A stretch of DNA of 64,000 nucleotides from an uncultured Bacteroidia bacterium (GTDB lineage Bacteria > Bacteroidota > Bacteroidia > Bacteroidales > UBA932): positions 1-64,000 of the forward strand of contig CACWOH010000010.1 in assembly GCA_902762435.1 (NCBI GenBank). The letters run 5' to 3'. Shown one piece after another: positions 8,397 to 16,801 of this stretch (the stretch's first letter is position 1; each line of letters opens with the position of its first letter). The notes under the pieces are model-generated. The model had not been told where the DNA came from. It searched no databases and saw only the letters and a program-made list of their open reading frames with translations. The position numbers and the translations under genes were made by a program.

Positions 8397-8756
8397 ATGA
8401 ACGCACTTTTCGTGATTTTGACCGTATTGATCGTCCTCGCCGCGATCCTGCTCATCATTGTGGTGCTCCTGCAGAACGGCAAGGGTGAGGGCCTGGCCAG
8501 CAACTTCGTGGCCGGCAACCAGACGCTCGGCGTCCGCCAGACGGCCGACCTGCTGGAGAAGGTCACCTGGGGCCTCGTGGCCTTTATCCTCGTGGTTTCC
8601 ATCGTGGCGTCCTTCACCACCGGTTCCGGCAATACCGCCATCGACGTGACGGACCAGATCGAGAACGTGGCCGGCGACGCCCAGCCCGCCTTCCCGACCG
8701 CTCCCGTGCAGCAGGACGCTCCGACCGCACCCGCGCAGGACGCTCCTGCCAATTAA
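8397..8756 (+). CDS. secG: Preprotein translocase subunit SecG
   Basis: The small subunit of the SecYEG channel, 119 residues. Two membrane segments (about residues 3-24 and 56-76) flank the conserved cytoplasmic loop LLQNGKGEGLASNF. The C-terminus has an extension rich in A, P, Q and D (about 95-119), common in Bacteroidetes SecG. I chose the ATG at 8397 over a TTG two codons earlier. A long perfect hairpin follows. Confidence 0.95.
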   Translation: MNALFVILTVLIVLAAILLIIVVLLQNGKGEGLASNFVAGNQTLGVRQTADLLEKVTWGLVAFILVVSIVASFTTGSGNTAIDVTDQIENVAGDAQPAFPTAPVQQDAPTAPAQDAPAN

Positions 8757-8794
8757 GTCAGGACCTTCGCCCTCAGACCGGCGAGACTCCGGAC

Positions 8795-8835
8795 AAGAAG
8801 AACGGCAGCCACAAGATGGCTGCCGTTCTTCTTTC
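8795..8835 (+). terminator. Strong terminator after secG
   Basis: A perfect 17-bp inverted repeat (8795-8811 with 8817-8833) around CAAGA, ending TTCTTCTTTCT. It ends the sigma54 activator–secG operon. Confidence 0.85.
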
Positions 8836-8880
8836 TACCGGACTTTGCACAAATTATTCATCGATTTATTTGAATAAATA

Positions 8881-8912
8881 TTTGCGGATTTGCGACGTTA
8901 TTCCTTAATTTG
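8881..8912 (+). promoter_or_regulatory. Promoter of small peptide gene 1
   Basis: TTTG (8881-8884), 20 bases, TTAATTTG (8905-8912, one mismatch). The peptide ATG lies 25 bases downstream. Confidence 0.55.
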
Positions 8913-8937
8913 TACGTTGTCAAATACCACAGCATAT

Positions 8938-9060
8938 ATGGATATAAAGATAAAGGACCAGTACATCTCGCCGGAGAGTGAGGTGCTGGAGCTCTGCTCC
9001 GAGGGCCAAATGCTCGTAGATAGTGATGAGTACTACTATCAGGGTGCGCCCGACGATTAA
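8938..9060 (+). CDS. Small acidic peptide 1 (40 residues), function unknown
   Basis: A 40-residue reading frame too short for most gene callers. It starts with MDIKIKDQYISPESEVLEL and ends in an acidic tail with a YYY run and DD. It has its own promoter-like sequence and its own terminator, which supports it being real. The layout (short basic start, a Y-x-[ST]-P-x-x-E core, a hydrophobic patch, then an acidic end) resembles small peptides I associate with Bacteroidales genomes and the second one at 15469-15573. No signal peptide is evident. Function unknown; a leader-type or signalling peptide is speculation. Confidence 0.6.
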   Translation: MDIKIKDQYISPESEVLELCSEGQMLVDSDEYYYQGAPDD

Positions 9061-9119
9061 AGAACGATCGTTCTTTACTTTAACGAAGAATGACAGCCAC
9101 GTGGCTGTCATTCTTCGTT
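9059..9119. terminator. Two consecutive perfect palindromes after peptide gene 1
   Basis: An 18-base palindrome AAAGAACGATCGTTCTTT (9059-9076) overlaps the peptide stop codon. A perfect inverted repeat with 19-base arms and no spacer follows at 9082-9119, ending CTTCGTT. The second is probably a bidirectional terminator; the first could be an operator or part of the same structure. Confidence 0.65.
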
Positions 9120-9198
9120 TGGAGCGGAAAACAGCAAGCGGGGTGTGAAACGGGCAGAATCACACCCCGAAATCGGTTTCCAACTTCTATCGAAGGCT

Positions 9199-9230
9199 AT
9201 TGCAAGGGTAATAATTAATCATTACCTTTG
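9199..9230 (+). promoter_or_regulatory. Promoter and likely operator of the XRE gene
   Basis: ATTG (9199-9202), 20 bases, and a perfect TACCTTTG (9223-9230) form the promoter. A dyad GGTAAT-N8-ATTACC (9207-9226) overlaps the spacer and -7 element. This is the usual place for autorepression by the HTH protein encoded 14 bases downstream. Confidence 0.6.
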
Positions 9231-9244
9231 AAAAAAGATGCAAT

Positions 9245-9940
9245 ATGAATCAGATATACTTTGAGGCAAAGGGAGAAGCGTTACTGGAAAGGATTGGGAT
9301 GACCAAGAGCGAGTTTGCCCGACAAATGGGCATTCGCAAACAGAACGTCAAGGCGCTATTCAAGACTAAAAATCTGGAGACCATTTACAAGGCGGCTAAT
9401 ATATTGGGCGTGCCTTTCGAAATGCTGATAGGCTTTACGAACGAGCAGGATTTGTCTGCGGCTTCTACTGATGATTCCATAAATGAAACGGAGACTATAA
9501 TTTCAGAAGACGACATCCCCACCGGAAATTCTGCTGAAGACCGGAGAAAACGGCAGAAGATCATTTTCGAGTTCTACCAAGACTGGAAACGAAGGAATCC
9601 GGACCAGAAAAAGTACAATTTTGCTTTGAAGGAAGACATCAATATTCGCGCAATCTCTCTTGATGAAACGGCAGCACAGGCATCGTTGTCGTATTTGTCG
9701 ACACTGGCTGTACTTCAACTCGATGCGCTTTTGACCAACGCGTGGCCGATTAAGGTAGTTCCCTCCAAACAAGGCAGTAAGAATCAGCGGACTTTTGAGC
9801 GAATGCTGATCATGGAATACGTCTGTACCGGAGTCGGCCGGGTCAAGATGACCGTAGGCGTAAAAAGAAGTGATAAAACGAAGGTGCAGTATTGTATTAC
9901 GGCCATCGGTGCGGGGAAAATAAAGCAGGAGGCCAAATGA
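9245..9940 (+). CDS. XRE-family helix-turn-helix protein with unknown C-terminal domain
   Basis: A 231-residue DNA-binding protein. Residues about 12-63 are an XRE-type HTH (LLERIGMTKSEFARQMGIRK, then AANILGVPFEMLIGF). An acidic linker follows (about 70-95), then a C-terminal domain of about 130 residues (IFEFYQDWKRRNPDQKKYNF onward, ending KVQYCITAIGAGKI) that I do not recognise. GC content is clearly lower than in neighbouring genes, which suggests transfer. It sits alone between a peptide gene and a tRNA and has a dyad over its own promoter. Host regulator or a remnant of a mobile element are both possible. Confidence 0.75.
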   Translation: MNQIYFEAKGEALLERIGMTKSEFARQMGIRKQNVKALFKTKNLETIYKAANILGVPFEMLIGFTNEQDLSAASTDDSINETETIISEDDIPTGNSAEDRRKRQKIIFEFYQDWKRRNPDQKKYNFALKEDINIRAISLDETAAQASLSYLSTLAVLQLDALLTNAWPIKVVPSKQGSKNQRTFERMLIMEYVCTGVGRVKMTVGVKRSDKTKVQYCITAIGAGKIKQEAK

Positions 9941-9948
9941 CCTCCTGC
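9925..9948 (+). terminator. Hairpin spanning the stop codon of the XRE gene
   Basis: GCAGGAGG (9925-9932) pairs with CCTCCTGC (9941-9948) with the TGA in the loop. No clear T-run follows, so it may protect the mRNA end instead of terminating. Confidence 0.45.
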
Positions 9949-10058
9949 TAGACTTGCCCCAAGACAACGTGGCGGAATTACTTCTTGAGCGAGGGCCTCG
10001 CGGGCGGGGACTTTCGCGCGATTCGATTACCCATCCGTATCACGGTTTATTGTCTCTG

Positions 10059-10131
10059 AGCGGAAAACGGGGCTCGGACCCGCGACCTCAACCTTGGCAA
10101 GGTTGCGCTCTACCAACTGAGCTATTTCCGC
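10059..10131 (-). tRNA. tRNA-Gly (GCC)
   Basis: A complete 73-base cloverleaf on the minus strand. Acceptor GCGGAAA pairs with TTTCCGC, discriminator U, anticodon stem CAACC/GGTTG around TTGCCAA (anticodon GCC). CCA is not encoded. It lies on the opposite strand to clpB, in the gap just upstream of it. Confidence 0.96.
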
Positions 10132-10205
10132 GTATCCCGTTCAAGTCGGGACTGCAAAGATAGATACTTTTTTTGAAACGCCAAATTTTTTTTCGCTTAT
10201 TTGTG

Positions 10206-10220
10206 CTGACAATTTGTCAG
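10206..10220. promoter_or_regulatory. Perfect dyad upstream of clpB
   Basis: CTGACAATTTGTCAG is a perfect 15-base inverted repeat (CTGACAA-T-TTGTCAG) centred 64 bases before the clpB ATG. No other feature explains it. It is a good candidate for a heat-shock operator; the regulator is unknown. Confidence 0.5.
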
Positions 10221-10276
10221 TGGCGCAACATTTGAGCGCAGGAGAAACGGCCCACAAGCGGGCCGACGATTTTGAT

Positions 10277-12328
<2,052 letters not shown>

Positions 12329-12333
12329 AACTA

Positions 12334-12372
12334 AAAGAGGATGACCCGGACAGGTCATCCTCTTTGTTTTTG
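12334..12372 (+). terminator. Terminator after clpB
   Basis: AAAGAGGATGACC (12334-12346) pairs perfectly with GGTCATCCTCTTT (12353-12365), followed by GTTTTTGT. Confidence 0.85.
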
Positions 12373-12378
12373 TCTCCA

Positions 12379-12405
12379 GGAAATAGTCCCAAATGGACTA
12401 TTTCC
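12379..12405. terminator. Hairpin at the end of the FISUMP lipoprotein gene
   Basis: GGAAATAGTCC (12379-12389) pairs perfectly with GGACTATTTCC (12395-12405). It lies 5 bases beyond the stop of the minus-strand lipoprotein gene. There is no T-run on the minus strand, so it may be a weak terminator or a 3'-end barrier. Confidence 0.5.
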
Positions 12406-12410
12406 CAAGC

Positions 12411-15386
12411 CTAATCCTTATGGATAGCACGGACGTTCAACGCACATCTTCGTACCTTCGTGCCTTTTGAACTGGAACTATCGGATCCGGAAATCTTCAC
12501 ATAGTCAGCCCATTCCGGATGACCCGTCAGGCTTCCATTAGGTCTCGTACCAATCGTACTGCCCCACAAATAGGCGGACTGTCCTTTTTCCAACATATAC
12601 CCCATGTTGTCCTTGTCGTATCCGCCATAGGGAATGAATACGGCCGCACCGTTAATCTGGCTTTTCAGCATCGCTCCCTTAACGCCCAGCACGCTTCTTT
12701 CCTCGACAGTGCAAATCTCAAGGATTGCTTGCCATTCCAGTCCGGTGGGGGACCTCCAATAACTTCCCCACAGCGCCGAAGCCGGATCATCTGCGGGTTC
12801 CAGGACGGTTTTCCCGTCAATAGAGCTATTGGGATAATTAAATGCCGACGCCGGGCTTGCAACATATTTGGTCATCCTCGGGAGCCACATGCTCGACTGT
12901 GAGTCCGGATAACCCTGTTTTTCCCATGAGCCAAAATACTTATAGACTGGCCAGGGGCTGGATCCGGCTGTCGGTCTCGGATCCGCCCACTCGAAGTAGC
13001 TTCCGTATTCCCAGGCATGTTCCGCACCGATGTTTGCCGCCGCAATCTTATATCCGTTGCCTATGTCGACATATTTGCGGCCATCGTATGAACTGGTATA
13101 GACCATTACGACAGCATCTGCCGAAATGTTTACATACGGGTCCTGGGAAACCGCAGAAATGGTGGCTATGCCGGGTTTATTGGCGACAATATAACCATCC
13201 CTAAAAGACACGACAGACGCGTCCGAAGTCATCCATTGGACCGTCTGGATTTTGGCTGTCGATGGCGTAACGACAACACCTTGGCGCCAGAGGCCCGTGA
13301 CTCCGAACTCATGGAACTCTTTGGGTTGTCCATTTTGTGAATAGAAAGCGACGCCTGTCACGTGTTCCCAAAGGTCCACGGTAACATTGCAGGTTGCCGT
13401 CACGGAGCCCTTCATGGCTGATATCGTGGCGGTACCGCTGCCCACGGGCGTCACCTTGCCATCATAATCGACGGTGGCTACCGACTCGTCGGAACTCCTC
13501 CAGTACACGATATCGCCGGCGGTGGCTGGCGTGACGGTCGCCGTCAACTGAATCGGAGCCATTTGACTGTCCTCCGGGAAGCCCAGGAACGTATGCGACG
13601 TCTTGTTCAGCGTGATTCCGGTCGCAGTGGATTCGACATTGATAATCATGGTAGCCTGGACGGAATGGTCCGGAGTCTCAAATATCATTTCGGTCGTGCC
13701 GGGACCATGGATAGTAAGCGGTATTATACTGCCTTCAGGGTCCACCATGATATAGTTATGCAGCGACGCATCTACTTCTATCACGGAAGGATTGGTGGTG
13801 TATATGTGCAATCCTCTGTCAAATGCATCTGCGGGCTGCAACAGGGCATAGGTATTCTTGGGTTTCCCGTTGTCCACAAGAGTGCTTTCATATGCCTCCA
13901 TCACAATACTCTCGACAGGCTTTCTGGGAGCATAGATGGGGCGGACGGACTTGCCTCTCATGCGACAGTCAGAAAGAGTTCCTCCTGAAATAGCGTGAGA
14001 CGAGCTCGAGAAAACCAGTTCTATTGCTTTGTCATTGCTATCACTAGCGGTAGAGGACAAATAATAACCTTGCGTTTTGTTAATCGGTCTGCCCGAAGAA
14101 TAATACCCCGCTGCCGGGAGGAAGATGCTCTTGTTGGTGGATTTGCTGGTAACCGTGTAACCGGCTACGCCCGTACTGTTGTAATTTGCCGTCCAGGTCC
14201 AGGTGTATTTACTCGTATCGAGCAAGGTGTTCCACTCCAGATCGGTAGGCGTGCGCCAGGACGGTCCCCAATTCTTCGTTGCAGCATCATCGGCAGCCGT
14301 AAGGAACTGTTGGTAATCACACGTACCATAGGTGCTGTTTGTGACATACTTGGTAAGGGTAGAGGCGCTGCTTCCCCATTTGTAAGCAGCCCAGTCATAG
14401 TCTGTCTTGGTCGCCGTCTCACCCCAAGCGAAGTATTCTCCTGTCTGTTCGGGAGAGGACGCGCCCACGTTCCAGGTGGCCATCTTCAGGCCGTTGCCCA
14501 TATCCACATATTGAGGGGAGACGAAGGTCGCATTCGCGTCGGCATTCGTGGCTGTCTTGGGTTTGTTGCGCTCATAGTTGTTCGCCTTGAAACTGCGCTT
14601 GCCAACACTGCCATCGGCCGCATAGAGCGTCATCGTCAGGCCCTTGGTGAAGTTGGTGGGAAGGAAGAGCACCTGATAATACTCCCCGGCCACGAAAGTA
14701 TCACGGAACTCCGGCGTGAGGGTAATCACCGTCTTTCCTGCCACGACGCTTTCGACCTCAGGCACGCCGCTGTCCATCGTCACGTGAACCCTGCCGGCGA
14801 TGTATTCACCATTGTTTCCCTGGATGGTAATCTTCGTGATGTCGCTCCGCGAGAAGGAAACCTTCAGGCCCGACAGCAGGTTGTAGAAAGACATCTCCAG
14901 ACCCAGCGAACGGCCCACAGAGATGTTCTGCCCTTCGGAGAAGGACCCCGCAACGCCGTACTGGATATTCGGAACCACCGTGGTCAGGACGTTGGAGCTT
15001 CCGCTCAACGTCAGGCTGTTCTGCGCGTTGTACGGATACACGCCCCAGAAGTATTTCTGGGAAACGCCCTCCGACGAGCCCGTGACCGCCGTCAGGATTC
15101 CCGAGAAATCCGCAGACGCCGACGGCTCGGTATTGGTGGAGGTGAATTTGGCGCCGCCTTCCGTCCCGGCGCCGAAGAATACGCTGATTTCGTCAGCCAC
15201 CGACCAGTAGGTCTTCCCGCTGACAACCTGGGTCTTGGTCTCGGGTTCCTCTCCTTCGCGGGAAGCCCTGATGACCAGCTCGCGCGTTTCCTCCACCGGA
15301 GAGGAAACCGGCTCCTTGGTACAGGAGAAAAGGGCCGGCACGGTGCATGCCAGCACGAATAATCCAAGTAATCGTCTCATCTTCAT
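12411..15386 (-). CDS. Surface lipoprotein with fimbrillin-like, FISUMP and Ig-like domains
   Basis: A 991-residue exported lipoprotein. The signal peptide MKMRRLLGLFVLACTVPALFSC ends in the lipobox Cys22. Residues about 30-285 resemble Bacteroidales fimbrillin-like proteins (ELVIRASREGEEPETKT start, SVADEISVFF). FISUMP domains (the Fibrobacter succinogenes paralogous domain) occupy about 290-485 and 770-991: YVDMGNGLKMATWNVGAS, later WRTPTDLEW, and YVDIGNGYKIAAANIGAE, later WRSPTGLEW. Two Big_2-type Ig-like repeats lie between (about 580-755; YWRSSDESVATVDYDGKV). The likely role is adhesion or a surface display scaffold. I start at Met 15386 because the upstream frame has no signal peptide. 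A separate peptide gene with its own terminator lies upstream on the same strand. Confidence 0.85.
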   Translation of the reverse strand: MKMRRLLGLFVLACTVPALFSCTKEPVSSPVEETRELVIRASREGEEPETKTQVVSGKTYWSVADEISVFFGAGTEGGAKFTSTNTEPSASADFSGILTAVTGSSEGVSQKYFWGVYPYNAQNSLTLSGSSNVLTTVVPNIQYGVAGSFSEGQNISVGRSLGLEMSFYNLLSGLKVSFSRSDITKITIQGNNGEYIAGRVHVTMDSGVPEVESVVAGKTVITLTPEFRDTFVAGEYYQVLFLPTNFTKGLTMTLYAADGSVGKRSFKANNYERNKPKTATNADANATFVSPQYVDMGNGLKMATWNVGASSPEQTGEYFAWGETATKTDYDWAAYKWGSSASTLTKYVTNSTYGTCDYQQFLTAADDAATKNWGPSWRTPTDLEWNTLLDTSKYTWTWTANYNSTGVAGYTVTSKSTNKSIFLPAAGYYSSGRPINKTQGYYLSSTASDSNDKAIELVFSSSSHAISGGTLSDCRMRGKSVRPIYAPRKPVESIVMEAYESTLVDNGKPKNTYALLQPADAFDRGLHIYTTNPSVIEVDASLHNYIMVDPEGSIIPLTIHGPGTTEMIFETPDHSVQATMIINVESTATGITLNKTSHTFLGFPEDSQMAPIQLTATVTPATAGDIVYWRSSDESVATVDYDGKVTPVGSGTATISAMKGSVTATCNVTVDLWEHVTGVAFYSQNGQPKEFHEFGVTGLWRQGVVVTPSTAKIQTVQWMTSDASVVSFRDGYIVANKPGIATISAVSQDPYVNISADAVVMVYTSSYDGRKYVDIGNGYKIAAANIGAEHAWEYGSYFEWADPRPTAGSSPWPVYKYFGSWEKQGYPDSQSSMWLPRMTKYVASPASAFNYPNSSIDGKTVLEPADDPASALWGSYWRSPTGLEWQAILEICTVEERSVLGVKGAMLKSQINGAAVFIPYGGYDKDNMGYMLEKGQSAYLWGSTIGTRPNGSLTGHPEWADYVKISGSDSSSSKGTKVRRCALNVRAIHKD

Positions 15387-15420
15387 TTGGTTCTGCTTGT
15401 TAAATGTGGTTGGGGGAATG

Positions 15421-15452
15421 ACAAAAAGAGCGGAAATCGACGATTTCCGCTC
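15421..15452 (-). terminator. Terminator between small peptide 2 and the surface lipoprotein
   Basis: On the minus strand GAGCGGAAAT pairs with ATTTCCGCTC around a short loop, followed by TTTTTGT. It begins 17 bases after the peptide stop and 35 bases before the lipoprotein start. No promoter is visible after it, so the lipoprotein may depend on read-through. Confidence 0.75.
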
Positions 15453-15468
15453 CGTAAGACAAAGGGAA

Positions 15469-15573
15469 TTAAGCCTCGCCGCCGTCTTCCTGATCCTCGT
15501 TGGACATGGCGATGACGCCTTCAAGACGGGCCTCAATTTCCTCGCATTTGGGGGTTTGATACTTGTTTTCCAT
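15469..15573 (-). CDS. Small acidic peptide 2 (34 residues), function unknown
   Basis: A 34-residue reading frame starting MENKYQTPKCEEIEARLEG, with a hydrophobic VIAMS patch and an acidic EDQEDGGEA end. It follows the same plan as peptide 1 (8938-9060): a Y-x-[ST]-P core, glutamates, a hydrophobic stretch, an acidic tail. It stands upstream of the fimbrillin/FISUMP lipoprotein and divergent from a LuxR-type regulator. Its intergenic region carries the TACGTA array. A strong terminator follows. No known family that I can name; regulatory leader, pheromone-like or structural peptide are all open. Confidence 0.6.
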   Translation of the reverse strand: MENKYQTPKCEEIEARLEGVIAMSNEDQEDGGEA

Positions 15574-15661
15574 TTTGATTGTAATTATTAAATAGTTGTA
15601 TTGAATCTGTCGAATTCAGGCGCTATTTCAGTTTTCTGCCCGAATATAGCCGAACGACCGA

Positions 15662-15739
15662 TAAGTAAGCGCCTGAGGCATACTTAATAAATACTTAGTA
15701 CGTATTATTTACGTAAGGAAGTACGTACTGTGATACGTA
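15662..15739. promoter_or_regulatory. Array of TAC[GT]TA-type sites between the LuxR-type gene and peptide 2
   Basis: Four TACGTA palindromes start at 15699, 15710, 15722 and 15734, spaced 11, 12 and 12 bases, about one helical turn. Three related hexamers precede them: TAAGTA at 15662, TACTTA at 15681 and 15692. The third palindrome extends to AGTACGTACT. Sites of this kind suit GerE/LuxR-type HTH proteins, and such a protein is encoded 40 bases away. Confidence 0.65.
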
Positions 15740-15779
15740 ATTAATTTTTTCCTTTGGAAGGCTTAAACACCTTCCGAGC

Positions 15780-16211
15780 ATGCATTTTCCACTCGTATTC
15801 CTTCTTTCCGCACTCCTTCTGGGAACAGCCGCATTTGCCACCGTGCAGACGGTCCGGCTTCACCGGCTTACCAAGCAATATCGGGAACTGACGCGGGTCT
15901 CCCGGATGAAAGACAAACTCCTGGCATTAGGTTCACTTCCGGCGGAAAGCCGGGCGGACGAGACCGATTCCGGTCAAGGTACGGTTAATCTGAATGACCT
16001 CCAGCCGCTGACACTACGAGAGATGGAGATTGTCCGGCTTTGCTGCGAGGGCTTGCAAAGCAAGGAAATCGCCTCCCGGCTCAACATCTCCAAGAGGACG
16101 GTCGAGACCCACAAAAACAACATCTTCCGGAAGCTGGGAATCAGCTCCACCGCTGACCTGGTCCGCCTGGTAGACAAGCGGAATGATCCGCAACGGGCAG
16201 AGCGCCCCTGA
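15780..16211 (+). CDS. Membrane-anchored LuxR/NarL-type regulator
   Basis: A 143-residue protein. Residues 1-24 form one hydrophobic segment (FPLVFLLSALLLGTAAFA), so it is probably anchored in the inner membrane with the rest in the cytoplasm. Residues about 78-135 are a GerE-type HTH (LTLREMEIVRLCCEGLQSKE, then NISKRTVETHKNNIFRKLGI). There is no receiver or ligand domain, which is unusual. It is divergent from small peptide 2 and the fimbrillin/FISUMP lipoprotein and shares the TACGTA array with them. A GGAAGG/CCTTCC hairpin (15756-15775) ends just before the ATG. It probably controls both directions; that is inference from position. Confidence 0.82.
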   Translation: MHFPLVFLLSALLLGTAAFATVQTVRLHRLTKQYRELTRVSRMKDKLLALGSLPAESRADETDSGQGTVNLNDLQPLTLREMEIVRLCCEGLQSKEIASRLNISKRTVETHKNNIFRKLGISSTADLVRLVDKRNDPQRAERP

Positions 16212-16221
16212 TCCGAATAAT

Positions 16222-16263
16222 AAAAAAGATGCGGGGAGCAGATTATGTCTTGCTCCCCGCATC
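16222..16263 (-). terminator. Terminator between convergent genes
   Basis: GATGCGGGGAGCA (16228-16240) pairs perfectly with TGCTCCCCGCATC (16251-16263). The minus-strand side runs into TTTTTTATTATT, so it terminates the plug-protein gene and also stands at the end of the LuxR-type gene. Confidence 0.85.
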
Positions 16264-16284
16264 TCGATTTCCGGACCGGCCGGT

Positions 16285-16737
16285 CTATTTCTTCTTCCGG
16301 CGGGCGGCGCGGGCGGCGGCCTTCTCGGCCTTGCGGGCCTCGGCGGCCGCTTTCTCCGCTTCCACAACCTGCTTGGTCCGGAACATGATCACGCCGTTCT
16401 GGCCCTGCACGCCGTAGATGGACGCGGTGCCGTCTTTCAGCACTTCCACCGAATAGATATCCTCCGGACGGAGGTAGGTGACATTGTCCGTGATGATGCC
16501 GTCCACCACGAACAGCGGTTGGGTCTGGTCCGAGTTGGTTCCGACTCCGCGGATGATGATCCTCGGCATCTGCCCGTTGTCACCGCCGGGAGAAACCTGC
16601 ACGCCCGGCTCCGCGCGGAGCAGGTCGAACACGGTATTGTATTGCGTCTTCTCATTCGCGGGACGAACTTTTTCCTGGGCGCCCAGGACGCCGCAGGAAA
16701 GCAGCAGCGCCGCGGCGAAAATCAATGTCTTTTTCAT
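16285..16737 (-). CDS. Stand-alone TonB-dependent receptor plug domain protein
   Basis: A 150-residue exported protein: a signal peptide (MKKTLIFAAALLLSCGVLGAQ), then one plug domain of the SusC/TonB-receptor type (about 30-122; IIIRGVGTNSDQTQPLFVVDG, then DIYSVEVLKDGTASIYGVQGQ, each as the usual plug strand motifs), and a tail rich in K, A, E and R (about 124-150) that should be helical. There is no barrel and no room for one: a terminator follows. Similar small plug proteins occur in Bacteroidetes, function unknown. It is divergent from a DPP-IV-like peptidase gene. Confidence 0.85.
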   Translation of the reverse strand: MKKTLIFAAALLLSCGVLGAQEKVRPANEKTQYNTVFDLLRAEPGVQVSPGGDNGQMPRIIIRGVGTNSDQTQPLFVVDGIITDNVTYLRPEDIYSVEVLKDGTASIYGVQGQNGVIMFRTKQVVEAEKAAAEARKAEKAAARAARRKKK

Positions 16738-16745
16738 AACAGCCA

Positions 16746-16753
16746 CAAAGATA
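16746..16753 (-). promoter_or_regulatory. -7 element for the plug-protein gene
   Basis: A perfect TATCTTTG on the minus strand, 8 bases before the ATG. No clear TTTG is seen 19-21 bases upstream. The 5' leader would be very short. Confidence 0.45.
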
Positions 16754-16801
16754 GGTTTTTTTCGTATATTTACACTTCGATTATCCTTAAAATCCCATAA
16801 C

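Noticed and set aside
10132-10276. A frameshifted or separate N-domain upstream of clpB
   Set aside because: Only 145 bases lie between the tRNA and the ATG, and none of the frames shows Clp N-domain sequence.
15097-15300. Extension of the surface lipoprotein start to 15536
   Set aside because: The 50 extra residues precede a clear lipoprotein signal peptide and would overlap the terminator and the small peptide gene.
15662-15739. Repeated TACGTA units as a CRISPR array
   Set aside because: The repeats are 6 bases with 5-6 base gaps, far too short for CRISPR repeats and spacers, and no cas genes are present.
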